From the NCBI GenBank assembly GCA_003021685.1, contig PXRO01000023.1, positions 46,815-101,368 of the forward strand: DNA of 54,554 bases. The letters run 5' to 3'. Positions 42,195 through 51,236 of the stretch are shown piece by piece (the stretch's first letter is position 1; each line of letters begins with the position of its first letter). This DNA comes from Halobacteriales archaeon QS_4_62_28 (GTDB taxonomy: Archaea > Halobacteriota > Halobacteria > Halobacteriales > Haloarculaceae). The translations under genes and the position numbers were made by a program. Under the pieces are notes generated by a model. That model was given only the letters and a program-made list of their open reading frames with translations. It searched no databases and had not been told where the DNA came from.

Positions 42195-44561
42195 ATGACT
42201 GATTTGCCTGACGACGGGAACACCGGCGAGGGCGACGACTACGCCTCAGGCAATCTGCTGTCGTTCGACGTGCCAGAGATGGACTGTCCGTCGTGTGCCG
42301 GCAAGGTCGAGAACGCGCTGTCGGCCGTCGAGGGGGTCGAACAGTTCGAGACCAGGCCGACGACCGGCACTGTCGATGTCGCCTTCGACGGAACTGCGAC
42401 GGACGAAGCAGCGATTGTAGCTGCCGTCGAGGGAGCGGGTTACGCCGTCGAGAGTGACGACAGTGGCACTGAAACCGGCGACGAGACGAGTGTCTGGGGA
42501 TCGCCGCGCGCGAAAAAGACTGCCGTCAGCGGACTCTTTCTCGCGTTGGGGGCAATCATCGACTTCGGGTTGCCCGGGACGAACCCCGAACTTCTCCCTG
42601 TCGCGGGCCGGACGCTGCTGGTGGGCGACCTCCTCTTTCTGGTCGGTATCGTCGCCGGCGGCGAAATCGTCGTCCGGAACGGCTACTACTCCGCCCGGAA
42701 CCTGAATCTCGACATCGACTTCCTGATGTCGGCGGCCATCCTCAGCGCGACAGGCGTCTCGCTTGCCGTTCCGGGCGTCCACCTCTATATCGAGGCCGCG
42801 TCGCTGGCCTTCCTGTTCAACGTCGCCGAACTGCTGGAGCGGTACTCCGTCGACCGGGCGCGCACCTCGCTGGAGGAATTGATGGACCTCTCGCCGGACG
42901 TTGCGCGGGTCCGGCGGGAGACCGCAGCGAGCGAGGCACACAGTGCCTCGAAGGCGAGCGACGATACCGCCGAGGTCCCCGTCGAGGATATCGACGTTGG
43001 CGAAGTGGTGCTGGTCCAGCCGGGCGAGCGGATTCCGATGGATGGGGTCGTCCGAGACGGGTCGAGCGCTGTCGACGAGTCGCCGATCACCGGTGAGTCC
43101 GTCCCCGTCGACAAGCAACCGGGCGACGAAGTGTTCGCTGGAACGATCACCGAACAGGGGTATCTCGAAGTCGAGACGACCGCTCGCGCCGAGGACAACA
43201 CTATCTCTCGGGTCGTCGAGCTGGTCGAGGACGCACAGGCAAACAAGACCGAACGCGAGCAGTTCGTCGAGCGCTTCGCCGACTACTACACGCCCATCGT
43301 CGTCGCCGCTGCGCTCCTGACGGCCGCCGTCCCGCCACTGCTGGGCCAGCCATGGGCGGTGTGGTTCCTCCGGGGCATCTCGCTGCTGGTGATCGCCTGT
43401 CCGTGTGCCTTCGTCATCTCGACGCCAGTCACGGTCGTCTCCGGGATCACGAGTGCGGCCCGCAACGGCGTCCTGATCAAGGGCGGGAACTACCTCGAAG
43501 CGATGGGTGAGGTCGACGCCATCGCGTTCGACAAGACCGGCACGCTGACCAGGGGCGAACTGGCTGTCACCGACGTGGTGGGGCTGAACGGCAACACTCG
43601 GGAGGATGTGCTGCGCTGTGCGCGCGGGATCGAGTCCCGGAGCGAGCACCCGATCAGCGAGGCCATCACCGAGTACGCCGACGACCGCGGCGTCGAGGGT
43701 CGCACCGTCGAGGACTTCGAGAGCATCACCGGCAAGGGGGTTCGTGCCGACCTCGATGGCACGCCACACTACGCCGGCAAGCCGGGCCTGTTTTCGGATC
43801 TCGGGTTCGACCTCGACCACGTCCACCTGACGACCGATGGCGGCGTTGCCATGCAGGACGCTACAGCGATGTGTACGGGCCGCGAGGACTGCCTGGACCT
43901 GCTCGAAGCGACGATTCCGCGCCTGCAGGCCGAGGGCAAGACCATCGTCCTCGTCGGGACCGAGGACGAACTCGAAGGCGTCATCGCTATCGCCGACGAG
44001 ATCCGGCCCGCCGCCCGCCCGACGCTCGACCGCCTCCACGAGATGGGTATCGAGCATCTGGTCGTGCTGACCGGCGACAACGAAGGGACCGCCCGCGTCG
44101 TCGCCGAGGCGGTGGGCGTCGACGAGTACCACGCCGGCCTGCTTCCCGAGGAGAAAGTCGAACGGGTCGACGCGCTGGTCGAGGAGTACGGCGACGTGGC
44201 GATGGTCGGCGACGGGATCAACGACGCGCCCGCGCTGGCGACCGCAACCCTCGGTCTCGCGATGGGAGCGGCCGGGACCGACACGGCCATCGAGACCGCC
44301 GACATCGCGTTGCTGGCCGACGACCTCTCGAAACTCCCCTATCTGTACGAACTGGCCCACACCGGCAACGGCGTCATCCGCCAGAACATCTGGGGCTCAC
44401 TCGCGGTCAAGGCCATCCTCGCTGTGGGGATTCCGCTCGGCTACGTCTCGGTCGTCCTCGCCATTCTGGCGGGTGATGTCGGCATGACGACGCTCGTCAC
44501 CGGCAACGCGATGCGCCTCTCGCGGCTGACCCCCGGGGACGTGTTCGACGAGTCGAAGTGA
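42195..44561 (+). CDS. P1B-type heavy-metal transporting ATPase
   Basis: The 788-residue pump has an N-terminal heavy-metal-associated domain (MDCPSC, residues 29-34), about eight membrane segments, TGES (299-302), the CPC ion-binding motif (402-404), phosphorylated DKTGT (446-450), SEHPIS and GDGINDAP. The last membrane segment contains GDVGMTTLVTGNAMRL, whose Asp favours Zn2+/Cd2+/Pb2+ (ZntA-like) over Cu+. It probably exports toxic divalent metals at the cell membrane. Confidence 0.93.
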   Translation: MTDLPDDGNTGEGDDYASGNLLSFDVPEMDCPSCAGKVENALSAVEGVEQFETRPTTGTVDVAFDGTATDEAAIVAAVEGAGYAVESDDSGTETGDETSVWGSPRAKKTAVSGLFLALGAIIDFGLPGTNPELLPVAGRTLLVGDLLFLVGIVAGGEIVVRNGYYSARNLNLDIDFLMSAAILSATGVSLAVPGVHLYIEAASLAFLFNVAELLERYSVDRARTSLEELMDLSPDVARVRRETAASEAHSASKASDDTAEVPVEDIDVGEVVLVQPGERIPMDGVVRDGSSAVDESPITGESVPVDKQPGDEVFAGTITEQGYLEVETTARAEDNTISRVVELVEDAQANKTEREQFVERFADYYTPIVVAAALLTAAVPPLLGQPWAVWFLRGISLLVIACPCAFVISTPVTVVSGITSAARNGVLIKGGNYLEAMGEVDAIAFDKTGTLTRGELAVTDVVGLNGNTREDVLRCARGIESRSEHPISEAITEYADDRGVEGRTVEDFESITGKGVRADLDGTPHYAGKPGLFSDLGFDLDHVHLTTDGGVAMQDATAMCTGREDCLDLLEATIPRLQAEGKTIVLVGTEDELEGVIAIADEIRPAARPTLDRLHEMGIEHLVVLTGDNEGTARVVAEAVGVDEYHAGLLPEEKVERVDALVEEYGDVAMVGDGINDAPALATATLGLAMGAAGTDTAIETADIALLADDLSKLPYLYELAHTGNGVIRQNIWGSLAVKAILAVGIPLGYVSVVLAILAGDVGMTTLVTGNAMRLSRLTPGDVFDESK

Positions 44562-44632
44562 GTGGCTGTTCGGACTGTGAGGGGTCAGTGTGAGTGACAA
44601 TTTTGACAAGGGAGGCCGCAGACTCATCAACC

Positions 44633-44899
44633 ATGCAACATTCCAGTGGCGGTCCCGACCGTCGAACGTTCCTTCGGAGAACCAGCGTGTGTCTGCTCGG
44701 CGTCGGACTTGCTGGCTGTAGCGGCCCCGGTGAGGACGGTGGAGAGGGCGGCGAGGAAGAAGGTGGTGGCGGAGAAGAAGGTGGCGGTGGCGGCGAAGAA
44801 GGCGGCGGTGGCGGCGAAGAGGGCGGCGGCGAGGAAGAAGAGGGTGAGCTACGTCGACAGGCCAGCGACCGGCACGGCGCTGTCCAGAACGGTCGGTAG
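44633..44899 (+). CDS. Gly/Glu-rich Tat lipoprotein, probably truncated
   Basis: The 88-residue frame begins MQHSSGGPDRRTFLRRTS and has a lipobox ending AGC at about residue 30. It then has an almost pure Gly/Glu tract of about 40 residues made of near-repeats (GGEEGGGG type), and stops soon after a short basic tail. Full-length haloarchaeal relatives continue into a cupredoxin or other domain after such a linker. I infer a frameshift or deletion in the repeat tract. Confidence 0.5.
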   Translation: MQHSSGGPDRRTFLRRTSVCLLGVGLAGCSGPGEDGGEGGEEEGGGGEEGGGGGEEGGGGGEEGGGEEEEGELRRQASDRHGAVQNGR

Positions 44900-45084
44900 C
44901 CTGCCGAGTCAGCCGGTTTCCTTCCCGTCACGTACGCGTTCACTACTAATTCTGATAACGACTCGCCAGTTATAATACCGAGAAAAAGAGTCGGTTATCC
45001 GGGATATGAGGGGTGCAATAGGCTGTTGTAGCAGGATGGTTAGAGAATGGGGTAGATACACTGCTAGCTTTACAACTGACACTG
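44900..45084. other. AT-rich intergenic region
   Basis: I see no gene. The region is noticeably AT-rich (for example around 44945-45080) compared with the rest of the window and should contain the promoter of the metalloprotease gene. Confidence 0.5.
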
Positions 45085-46245
45085 ATGTGTCGCGGTAATA
45101 CAACTTGCCAGCTACGCCCCAGTAGGAGACTCGGACTGACCGATCTGGGGCGCAGTTTCGGGGCTGTCCTCGTGGCCTTTCTCGTCGTCGCGGCGGCGTC
45201 CAGTGGCGCTCTCGTCGCGACCGTCGATAGCGACGAGGACGACACGCCGGCCGGCGGCGCGACACTCGGCGACACACCACTGTCAGCCCTGAGCGAGACG
45301 GTCGCCACCGACGGACAGCGCGTCCCGAAACTGGTTTCGGATCACGTCTCGCCCGTTGCCGTCCGAACCGGAAACGGCTCCGACGACGACAGCGACGGCC
45401 TCAACGACACCGCCGAACGGATCGCCGGCACCGATCCGCAGGACGCCGACACCGACGGTGACGGTATTCCTGACGGACCGGAGGTCGACGCGACCGAACG
45501 CTACCCGAAGGCCGATCCGTTGCACCACGACATCTACGTCGAAGTCGACGCCACTGGTGACGAGCAGTTGAACCTCTCAGTGATCGTTCGCATCCAGCAG
45601 GCGTTTGCCGACGCGCCGGTCGACAACCCCGACGGCGAACAGGGGATCGACGTGCACGTACTGGTCGACGACCACGGTCTGGTCGGCAACGGGACGATCT
45701 ACTCGCGGAACCGGCCGGGGACGCGAAACGACATCTACGACTACCGTGACTCGACCTTCGACGCCCGCGAAAGCGGCTACTACTACGTGCTTCTGACCGA
45801 CGACGCTGCCTACGACGGCGACCCACGCTACGTCGGTGGCGGCCGACCCGGTGTCGTCGTTATGGAGACCTTCGACCGCCCGCTGCTGACCGCGTCGCTG
45901 TTCATGCACGAACTCGGCCACGCCTTCGGCCTCGATGCCTCGACAGACGGTATTGACGAAAAGCGATACTCGACGGCCCAGTACGACAGCGTTATGAACT
46001 ACAGGGGGCTGTACAACCAACTGAGTTACTCGAACGGTACCGACCTCGTGGGCCGCGACGAGTGGGCCTTCGTCGCGAACGAACGCCACCAGCCAGCAGC
46101 ATCGTCACACCGGTCGAACGTATCGGCTGCTGCCGTGCGTCTCGCTAGGCAAACAGTTCTCTCGCCTGATCCAGCGCCTCGACGAGTTCGTCGACTTCCT
46201 CGCGCGTGTTGTAAATGTAGAACGAGGCACGTGCGGAGGCGGTGA
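45085..46245 (+). CDS. Membrane-anchored zinc metalloprotease with Ca-binding repeats
   Basis: The 386-residue protein has one membrane segment (about 25-46), thrombospondin-type-3-like acidic repeats (DDDSDGLNDTAERIAGTDPQ, DADTDGDGIPDGPE) that bind calcium, and a zincin site HELGHAFGLD followed by VMNYRGLY (Met-turn). It should act outside the cell. The last 101 bases overlap the convergent sufS gene, and the final 30 or so residues are Arg/Cys-rich, unlike the rest. The original stop has probably been lost, so the C-terminus is an extension. Confidence 0.75.
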   Translation: MCRGNTTCQLRPSRRLGLTDLGRSFGAVLVAFLVVAAASSGALVATVDSDEDDTPAGGATLGDTPLSALSETVATDGQRVPKLVSDHVSPVAVRTGNGSDDDSDGLNDTAERIAGTDPQDADTDGDGIPDGPEVDATERYPKADPLHHDIYVEVDATGDEQLNLSVIVRIQQAFADAPVDNPDGEQGIDVHVLVDDHGLVGNGTIYSRNRPGTRNDIYDYRDSTFDARESGYYYVLLTDDAAYDGDPRYVGGGRPGVVVMETFDRPLLTASLFMHELGHAFGLDASTDGIDEKRYSTAQYDSVMNYRGLYNQLSYSNGTDLVGRDEWAFVANERHQPAASSHRSNVSAAAVRLARQTVLSPDPAPRRVRRLPRACCKCRTRHVRRR

Positions 46246-47389
46246 CGCCGAGTTTGTCGTGCAGCGGCTGGGTGCAGTGGTCGCCGGCACGAACGGCGAC
46301 GCCGTTGGCGTTGAGAATCTCCGAGACGTCGTGTGCGTGGACGGTGCCGAGGTTGAACGAGACGAGTGCGGCCCGGTCGTCGCCAGGCGGCCCGAGAATC
46401 CGGATGTCCTCGAACTCGCTCAGTCGGTCGTAGGCGTAGGCGGCCAGTTGCTCGCCGTGGCGTTCGACCCGTTCCATCCCGATGTCGTCGAGGTAGTCAC
46501 AGGCCTCGGCCAGCGCGATGCCTTCACTGATGACGGGCGTGCCGGCCTCGAACTTCCAGGGGAGTTCGTGCCACGTCGAGTCCTCGAACCCGACTTTCTC
46601 GATCATCATGCCACCGTAGAGGTACGGTTGCATCGCATCGAGGAGGCGTTCTTTGCCATAGAGGACGCCGACGCCGGTCGGGCCACACATCTTGTGCCCC
46701 GAGAAGGCAAAGAAGTCGGCGTCGATTGCTTCCACGTCGACCGGCATATGTGGTACCGACTGCGCGCCGTCGACGAACACGAGCGAGTCGTGGTCGTGGG
46801 CGATGTCGGTCAGTTCCGAGACGGGGTTGACCGTTCCCAGCGTGTTCGAGACGTGGACGACGCTGACCATCTCGGTGTCGTCGGTGATCAGTTCCCGGGC
46901 GTGGTCCATGTCGAGGTAGCCCTCGTCGTCGACCCGGACGAACTTCACCTCGGCCCCGGTCTTCTTTGCGATCTGTTGCCAGGTCACCAGGGCAGCGTGG
47001 TGTTCCATCTCGGTGAGGACGACTTCGTCGCCCGGCCCCAGTTCCGCCAGCCCCCAGGCGTAGGCAACGGTGTTCATCGACTCGGTCGTGTTCTTCGTGA
47101 AGACGACCTCCTTGCGCCCGCCACTGGCCCCGATGAACGCCGCGACCCGGTCGTGGGCGTCCTCGTAGGCGATGGAGGCCTCCTGACTCAACTGGTGGAG
47201 GCCCCGGTGGACGTTCGCGTTGTACGTCCGGTAGTAGTCGCTGATGCAGTCGATGACCTGCTCGGGCGTCTGGCTCGTAGCCGCGTTGTCGAGATAGACC
47301 AGCGGCGTGCCGTCGAACTCCCGTTCGAGGATCGGAAAGTCACCGCGGATGCGGTCGACATCGAGCGCGTCTGCTTCACTCAGTCCCAT
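46145..47389 (-). CDS. sufS: Cysteine desulfurase SufS
   Basis: This PLP enzyme releases sulfur from cysteine for Fe-S assembly. The 414-residue protein has YLDNAATSQTP, EMEHHAALVTWQ, the PLP lysine in SGHKMCGPTG, and the catalytic Cys in RAGDHCTQPLH. The group II (SufS) length and loop fit. Its partner SufU is encoded at 24062, not next to it. Its 3' end is overlapped by the metalloprotease frame on the other strand. Confidence 0.95.
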   Translation of the reverse strand: MGLSEADALDVDRIRGDFPILEREFDGTPLVYLDNAATSQTPEQVIDCISDYYRTYNANVHRGLHQLSQEASIAYEDAHDRVAAFIGASGGRKEVVFTKNTTESMNTVAYAWGLAELGPGDEVVLTEMEHHAALVTWQQIAKKTGAEVKFVRVDDEGYLDMDHARELITDDTEMVSVVHVSNTLGTVNPVSELTDIAHDHDSLVFVDGAQSVPHMPVDVEAIDADFFAFSGHKMCGPTGVGVLYGKERLLDAMQPYLYGGMMIEKVGFEDSTWHELPWKFEAGTPVISEGIALAEACDYLDDIGMERVERHGEQLAAYAYDRLSEFEDIRILGPPGDDRAALVSFNLGTVHAHDVSEILNANGVAVRAGDHCTQPLHDKLGVTASARASFYIYNTREEVDELVEALDQARELFA

Positions 47390-47458
47390 TACAGTACGGA
47401 AGGGGCTCGACGGGCAACTTTCCTTCGGTTCGCCAAAACTTTTCTTTGGACTCCCGGG

Positions 47459-47905
47459 CTAATCGTCGCCGTCCGACGGACTCGTGCGACTGCGGGTGTG
47501 CTGGTGATACTCCCGGTAGTTGTCCCAGGCGAGGTCAGCGAGCAGATGGACGTACAGCACCGCGGCGACGAACACGGCGAGTGCGACATCGACCAGCGCG
47601 AGTGTGAGCACGACGACGGCGATGATAACGACGTGGCTCAGGAGTCGCTGGAGTGGCCGGATCGATTCGGGTTGGAAGATGCCGTCCTGATCGAAGAAAA
47701 CGAGTCGCGGGTTCGACAGGCACCGACGGAGCGCCTGCCACGTGCCGGTCGTCAGGCGTGCGATCAGGAAGTGATCGAAGTCGATTCCCACGCCAGCGAG
47801 GAGCGCGACGACCACTGCGACCGGCCAACTGATCGACAGATCGAGCGTGGACGTCCCGACGACGGCGACGACGAGCGAGAGAATCGCGTGATCGCGCGAA
47901 TACAT
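47459..47905 (-). CDS. Membrane protein, YdjM-like
   Basis: The 148-residue protein starts MYSRDHAILSLVVAVVGTST and has about three hydrophobic segments. GVGIDFDHFLIARLTTG carries the Asp/His residues common in DUF457/YdjM-type membrane hydrolase families. The short length suggests a minimal member. It is upstream of sufS in the same direction, 69 bases apart. The function is unknown. Confidence 0.7.
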   Translation of the reverse strand: MYSRDHAILSLVVAVVGTSTLDLSISWPVAVVVALLAGVGIDFDHFLIARLTTGTWQALRRCLSNPRLVFFDQDGIFQPESIRPLQRLLSHVVIIAVVVLTLALVDVALAVFVAAVLYVHLLADLAWDNYREYHQHTRSRTSPSDGDD

Positions 47906-47969
47906 TGCCCGTGTGATGTCCGGGCGTCTACTTCAAGACCTGCGTCTTGGGCGCTGCCGTCCCGAATGC

Positions 47970-48890
47970 TCACGCTTCCCAGTCGAGGTCGTCGCTCCAC
48001 GCCGCTGGAACGACTGCCAGCACGTGATCCGCGTCCGAGTCCATCGTGGCGAAGATGACGTCGTCGCCGCTGGCGACGCCAACCCCGCTGTCAGCAACCT
48101 CGTCCCAGTGGTTCGTTATCGTGTCTGGCACCGTGACGACCCGATCATCGTCGACCTGGCTACTCGCGACGTAACGGACTCCCGTTCTGCCCGTGATCGC
48201 GTCGTAGTCCTGTGAGAGGAAGACGAGGCCGTCAGCCTCGCGAATCCCCCAGGTGACCTCGCCCCCGAGAGCGATGTATTCCTGGTCGAACGCCCGCTGT
48301 GGTGCCGGTACTTCGTTCGTGTGTTCGTCGAACGCGGCTTCGCCGAGTCGCTCGTAGGTTTCGTCTTCGGGTGTCGCTTCGGTTTCGGATCCAGCGTCGG
48401 TCGCCGTCCCGGCGTCGGTCGCCGTCCCGGCGTCGGTCGCCGTCCCGGATTCCGCTTCCGCCTCGTATTTCGCGTCGTCCGATTCGGCTTCGGACTCCGT
48501 GTCACTCGCTGTCTCGGCGTCTGTGTCACCCGGAGACTCGATATCGATTGTCTGATCGACGGCGTCGGGGTCCGAATCGGATTCGGCAAACGTCGAGACG
48601 GTCGTTTGCTTGTCCGGTTGCTCTTCGAACGGTGTCCTGCTGGCCCACTGGGCGCGTGCAACGGCGAGCGAGAGTCCACCGGCAGCGAGATACAGGACGC
48701 CACGTCCCCACTCGCGTCGCTTGAGGGCCCCGAATCCGCGAAGCGTGAACGCGCCACCGGCGATGCCTGCCACACTACCCGAGTGGATCCCTCGTCGTGC
48801 GTACTGCCTCAGTGTCGCGAGTCGCGACTGACCACCTGTCTCACCTGGCCCCGGTTCGGCAGCCGAATCGCCGTCTGACTGACTCCTCAT
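47970..48890 (-). CDS. Acidic single-span protein with TATDAG repeats
   Basis: The 306-residue protein has one hydrophobic segment (about 60-80, RGVLYLAAGGLSLAVA). A long Asp/Glu/Ser/Thr-rich disordered region follows, with consecutive TATDAG hexapeptide repeats. The C-terminal globular domain (about 190-306) contains GIREADGLVFLSQDYDAI. The hexapeptide repeats correspond to an 18-base tandem repeat at about 48400-48450. I do not recognise the family. The ATG at 48890 is preferred; 48905 is possible. Confidence 0.65.
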   Translation of the reverse strand: MRSQSDGDSAAEPGPGETGGQSRLATLRQYARRGIHSGSVAGIAGGAFTLRGFGALKRREWGRGVLYLAAGGLSLAVARAQWASRTPFEEQPDKQTTVSTFAESDSDPDAVDQTIDIESPGDTDAETASDTESEAESDDAKYEAEAESGTATDAGTATDAGTATDAGSETEATPEDETYERLGEAAFDEHTNEVPAPQRAFDQEYIALGGEVTWGIREADGLVFLSQDYDAITGRTGVRYVASSQVDDDRVVTVPDTITNHWDEVADSGVGVASGDDVIFATMDSDADHVLAVVPAAWSDDLDWEA

Positions 48891-49041
48891 ATTACGTCCG
48901 TTCATACGGGAAGATGTTGTCTCCACAACCATTTAGACGTGTGCCTGTCGGTAGCGACGGGAAAGCGTATTTGTGCCGGCGGCGGAACGCCCATTCCCGG
49001 TCTCCTCGTCGGCAGTCCCAGAGGTCAGCCGTGAGAAGCGG

Positions 49042-49332
49042 TCACAGCCACAGCAACTGCGCGTGGCGGGTACCGTCGATGTCCAGGACGTTCTCCTCGT
49101 CGACGAACCCGTGTTCGACCGCGAGCGCGACGCTGTCGGTGCCGACGAGATTGGCGACCGAACACCGTGCGAGGCTGTCGATGACGGCCTGCTTGTCGGC
49201 TTCCTCGCCGTCGTAGAACCCCTCGTCGACCGTCAGCGAGACCGATTCGCTCTCGAAGGTTTCTCCGAGAACGTCCGTGTCACACACCGAAACGAGGAGT
49301 CCCTCGTCGGTCTCGCGTTCGTTGAGAATCAT
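49042..49332 (-). CDS. DUF424 family protein
   Basis: The 96-residue protein starts MILNERETDEGLLVSVCDTD and continues with LGETFESESVSLTVDEGFYDG and ARCSVANLVGTDSVALAVEHGFVD, the DUF424 pattern of Euryarchaeota. Such genes usually sit near RNA or translation genes. The ATG overlaps the stop of the TPR gene (4 bases), so the two are coupled. No function is established. Confidence 0.85.
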   Translation of the reverse strand: MILNERETDEGLLVSVCDTDVLGETFESESVSLTVDEGFYDGEEADKQAVIDSLARCSVANLVGTDSVALAVEHGFVDEENVLDIDGTRHAQLLWL

Positions 49333-50060
49333 TCGATCAGGTCTTCTTCGGCCTGCTCGCGCAGTTCTTCGGCCTCTTCGGCCAGGCGCTCGGCCCGTTC
49401 GTACTCCTCGATCTCTTCGAGGGCGCGGGCCTTCTCCTCCAGGATATCGGGGTTCCGGAAGCCGAGCCGAGTGGCGTTGTCGAAGGCGTTGACGGCGTCC
49501 TCTGCCAGCCCTCGCTCCAGAAGGAAAAAGCCACGATTGTACCAGGCTTCGGCGAAGCGAGCGTCGATTTCGACGGCCCGTTCGGCGTGTTCCAGTGCCT
49601 GCTCGGTGCGGCCCGACTCCCACAACGCGTACGCGAGGTTCGTCTCTGCTGTGGCGGCGTGTTCCGAATCGCCATCGACGTCGAGCGCTTCCTTGTACGC
49701 GCCGATGGCCATGTCCCACTCTTCGAGTTCGGCGTGGGCCGCGCCCTTGTTCGTCCAGGCCTCCTGTGCGAGGCGGTCGTCGTCGGTGAACATGGCGACC
49801 CGCTCGAAGGTCTCTGCGGCCTGTTCGTGGCGGTTGATGTGGACATACGAGATACCAACGTCGAGCAGTTGCTCGGCGTCGACCTCCTCACTGGCGAGGT
49901 TCTCGTCGTCGAGCATGTCCGTGATGACACGGGAGTCGACGGGGTCGACCTTGTCCGGATCGACCGACAGTTCCGGCGGATCGATGTCGAACCCTTCGTA
50001 CGTGTCGCCAAAGCCCTGGCCAGACGAGAACTCGTGGTCGTCAGGCTCTCGATCAGTCAT
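49329..50060 (-). CDS. TPR repeat protein
   Basis: The 243-residue acidic protein has at least four tetratricopeptide repeats from about residue 65 to 200, for example AWTNKGAAHAELEEWDMAIG and AWYNRGFFLLERGLAEDAVN. It ends in a charged helix. TPR domains mediate protein contacts. The start at 50060 (MTDREPDDHEFSSG) is chosen because the upstream 34 residues look untranslated. It is cotranscribed with DUF424 and divergent from thpR. Confidence 0.85.
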   Translation of the reverse strand: MTDREPDDHEFSSGQGFGDTYEGFDIDPPELSVDPDKVDPVDSRVITDMLDDENLASEEVDAEQLLDVGISYVHINRHEQAAETFERVAMFTDDDRLAQEAWTNKGAAHAELEEWDMAIGAYKEALDVDGDSEHAATAETNLAYALWESGRTEQALEHAERAVEIDARFAEAWYNRGFFLLERGLAEDAVNAFDNATRLGFRNPDILEEKARALEEIEEYERAERLAEEAEELREQAEEDLIE

Positions 50061-50154
50061 ACACCGAACTTGGCGACCGGGAAGGTTAAGGGCTACGTAA
50101 CAGTGTGGTGGCCGCGGTGGAACGCTCAAGTCTCCGCCGACCGACCGATCCTGT

Positions 50155-50712
50155 ATGAGCAAACGACTGTTCGTCAGCGTCGACCTCGATGGACTGGACG
50201 ACGCCGTCGCCGACGTACAGGACCTGCTGGTCGACGCCAGCGGCCTGAACGTCGTCGACCCGGCGCAGGCTCACCTCACGCTGAAGTTTCTCGACGATAC
50301 CGACGAGGCCCGCATCGACGACCTGATCAGTGAACTCGAAGCGGCTGTCACGGACAGCGGCGTCGAGCCGTGTACCGTCACTTTCGAGGGGCTCGGCGTC
50401 TTCCCGAGCCTCGACTACATCAGTGTCGTCTGGCTTGGCGTCGAGGCGGGCAACGAGGAACTGATACGCTTACACGAGGCCATCGAGGCCAGAACGACCG
50501 CAATGGGCTTCGAAGCCGAAGATCATGACTTTACACCACACGTCACGCTTGCGCGCATGAACCACGCTGGCGGCAAGGAACTGGTCCAGGAAATCGTCCG
50601 GGAGCGCGACCCGACGGTCGGTCAGATGCACGTCAAGGAGATTCGGCTGACCGAAAGCGAACTCACCGACGAGGGACCGGAGTACTCGACGCTCGCCTCG
50701 ATTCCGCTCTGA
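50155..50712 (+). CDS. thpR: RNA 2',3'-cyclic phosphodiesterase ThpR
   Basis: The 185-residue 2H-phosphoesterase has two H-x-T motifs, HLTLKFL (about 42-48) and HVTLARM (about 129-135). These give the paired catalytic histidines that open 2',3'-cyclic phosphates in RNA, including tRNA halves. It starts MSKRLFVSVDLDG, as in LigT/ThpR proteins. It is a single gene. Confidence 0.93.
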   Translation: MSKRLFVSVDLDGLDDAVADVQDLLVDASGLNVVDPAQAHLTLKFLDDTDEARIDDLISELEAAVTDSGVEPCTVTFEGLGVFPSLDYISVVWLGVEAGNEELIRLHEAIEARTTAMGFEAEDHDFTPHVTLARMNHAGGKELVQEIVRERDPTVGQMHVKEIRLTESELTDEGPEYSTLASIPL

Positions 50713-50716
50713 CCGA

Positions 50717-50977
50717 TCAGAGCGCGAGGGGCGCGCCGGGGAGCAGTCGCGTCACGACCCAGTCCAGTCCCTCCGGGTCGGCGGGGGTCAGTTCCAGTCG
50801 AACGCTCCGTCCGGCCGGACGATTCGCGAGTTTCTCTTCGAGGAGTGGGTCGGCGAAATCGACGACGTGATACACCGTGTCGGTTGCGGGGTCCCGGACC
50901 GTCAACGAGCCGTCGGTCGCGACTGGCTCTTCGATAACATACGCGCTTCCTCTGTTTGGGGCTTTCGCTATTGACAT
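50717..50977 (-). CDS. Small conserved haloarchaeal protein
   Basis: The 86-residue protein begins MSIAKAPNRGSAYVIEEPVA and appears beta-rich (VYHVVDFADP, VRLELTPADPEGLDWVVTRL). No Cys, signal peptide or membrane segment is present. I do not know a function. The start at 50977 lies 6 bases inside an earlier ATG. Confidence 0.65.
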   Translation of the reverse strand: MSIAKAPNRGSAYVIEEPVATDGSLTVRDPATDTVYHVVDFADPLLEEKLANRPAGRSVRLELTPADPEGLDWVVTRLLPGAPLAL

Positions 50978-51236
50978 ACACAACGACTGAAGAAATTACT
51001 GTATAAACGTTTGCCACTAGGTCGTGAAGACACTCGCATGAATAATAGTTCCTAATAGACGTTCGCGGCCAGTGGAACGTCGCACTGTGGGGTGTGGCGT
51101 CGGGTATCATGCTGGCCGCGTCGCTCTTCGGTCTCGTTCGGGAGGGGTTGGCCTACGGCGAGTCTGCTCGTGGCCCTGTCCCGACGTTGGGCGAAAAGAA
51201 CACACATTTAAGCTCCGCCGCGGAAAGACCCACATC
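50978..51236. other. Intergenic region before rpl39e, with a possible membrane peptide
   Basis: A plus-strand frame from about 51047 to 51240 reads [20 protein letters not shown] and could encode a single-span peptide. Its only ATG (51110) falls within the hydrophobic helix and its end overlaps the rpl39e start, so I treat it as a remnant or chance frame. The TATA-like box for rpl39e is at 51203-51213. Confidence 0.4.
51203..51213 (+). promoter_or_regulatory. TATA-like box of the rpl39e operon
   Basis: CACATTTAAGC lies about 28 bases before the rpl39e ATG at 51237, fitting a leaderless or nearly leaderless transcript for the ribosomal operon. Confidence 0.6.

Noticed and set aside
42246-44360. 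704-codon minus-strand frame opposite the metal ATPase
   Set aside because: It is the antisense shadow of the P-type ATPase, open only because of GC-rich codons; the sense frame has all ATPase motifs.
46259-48058. 599-codon plus-strand frame over sufS and the next genes
   Set aside because: It is antisense to SufS and two other supported genes; the composition (Val/Asp/Arg shadow pattern) has no recognisable domain.
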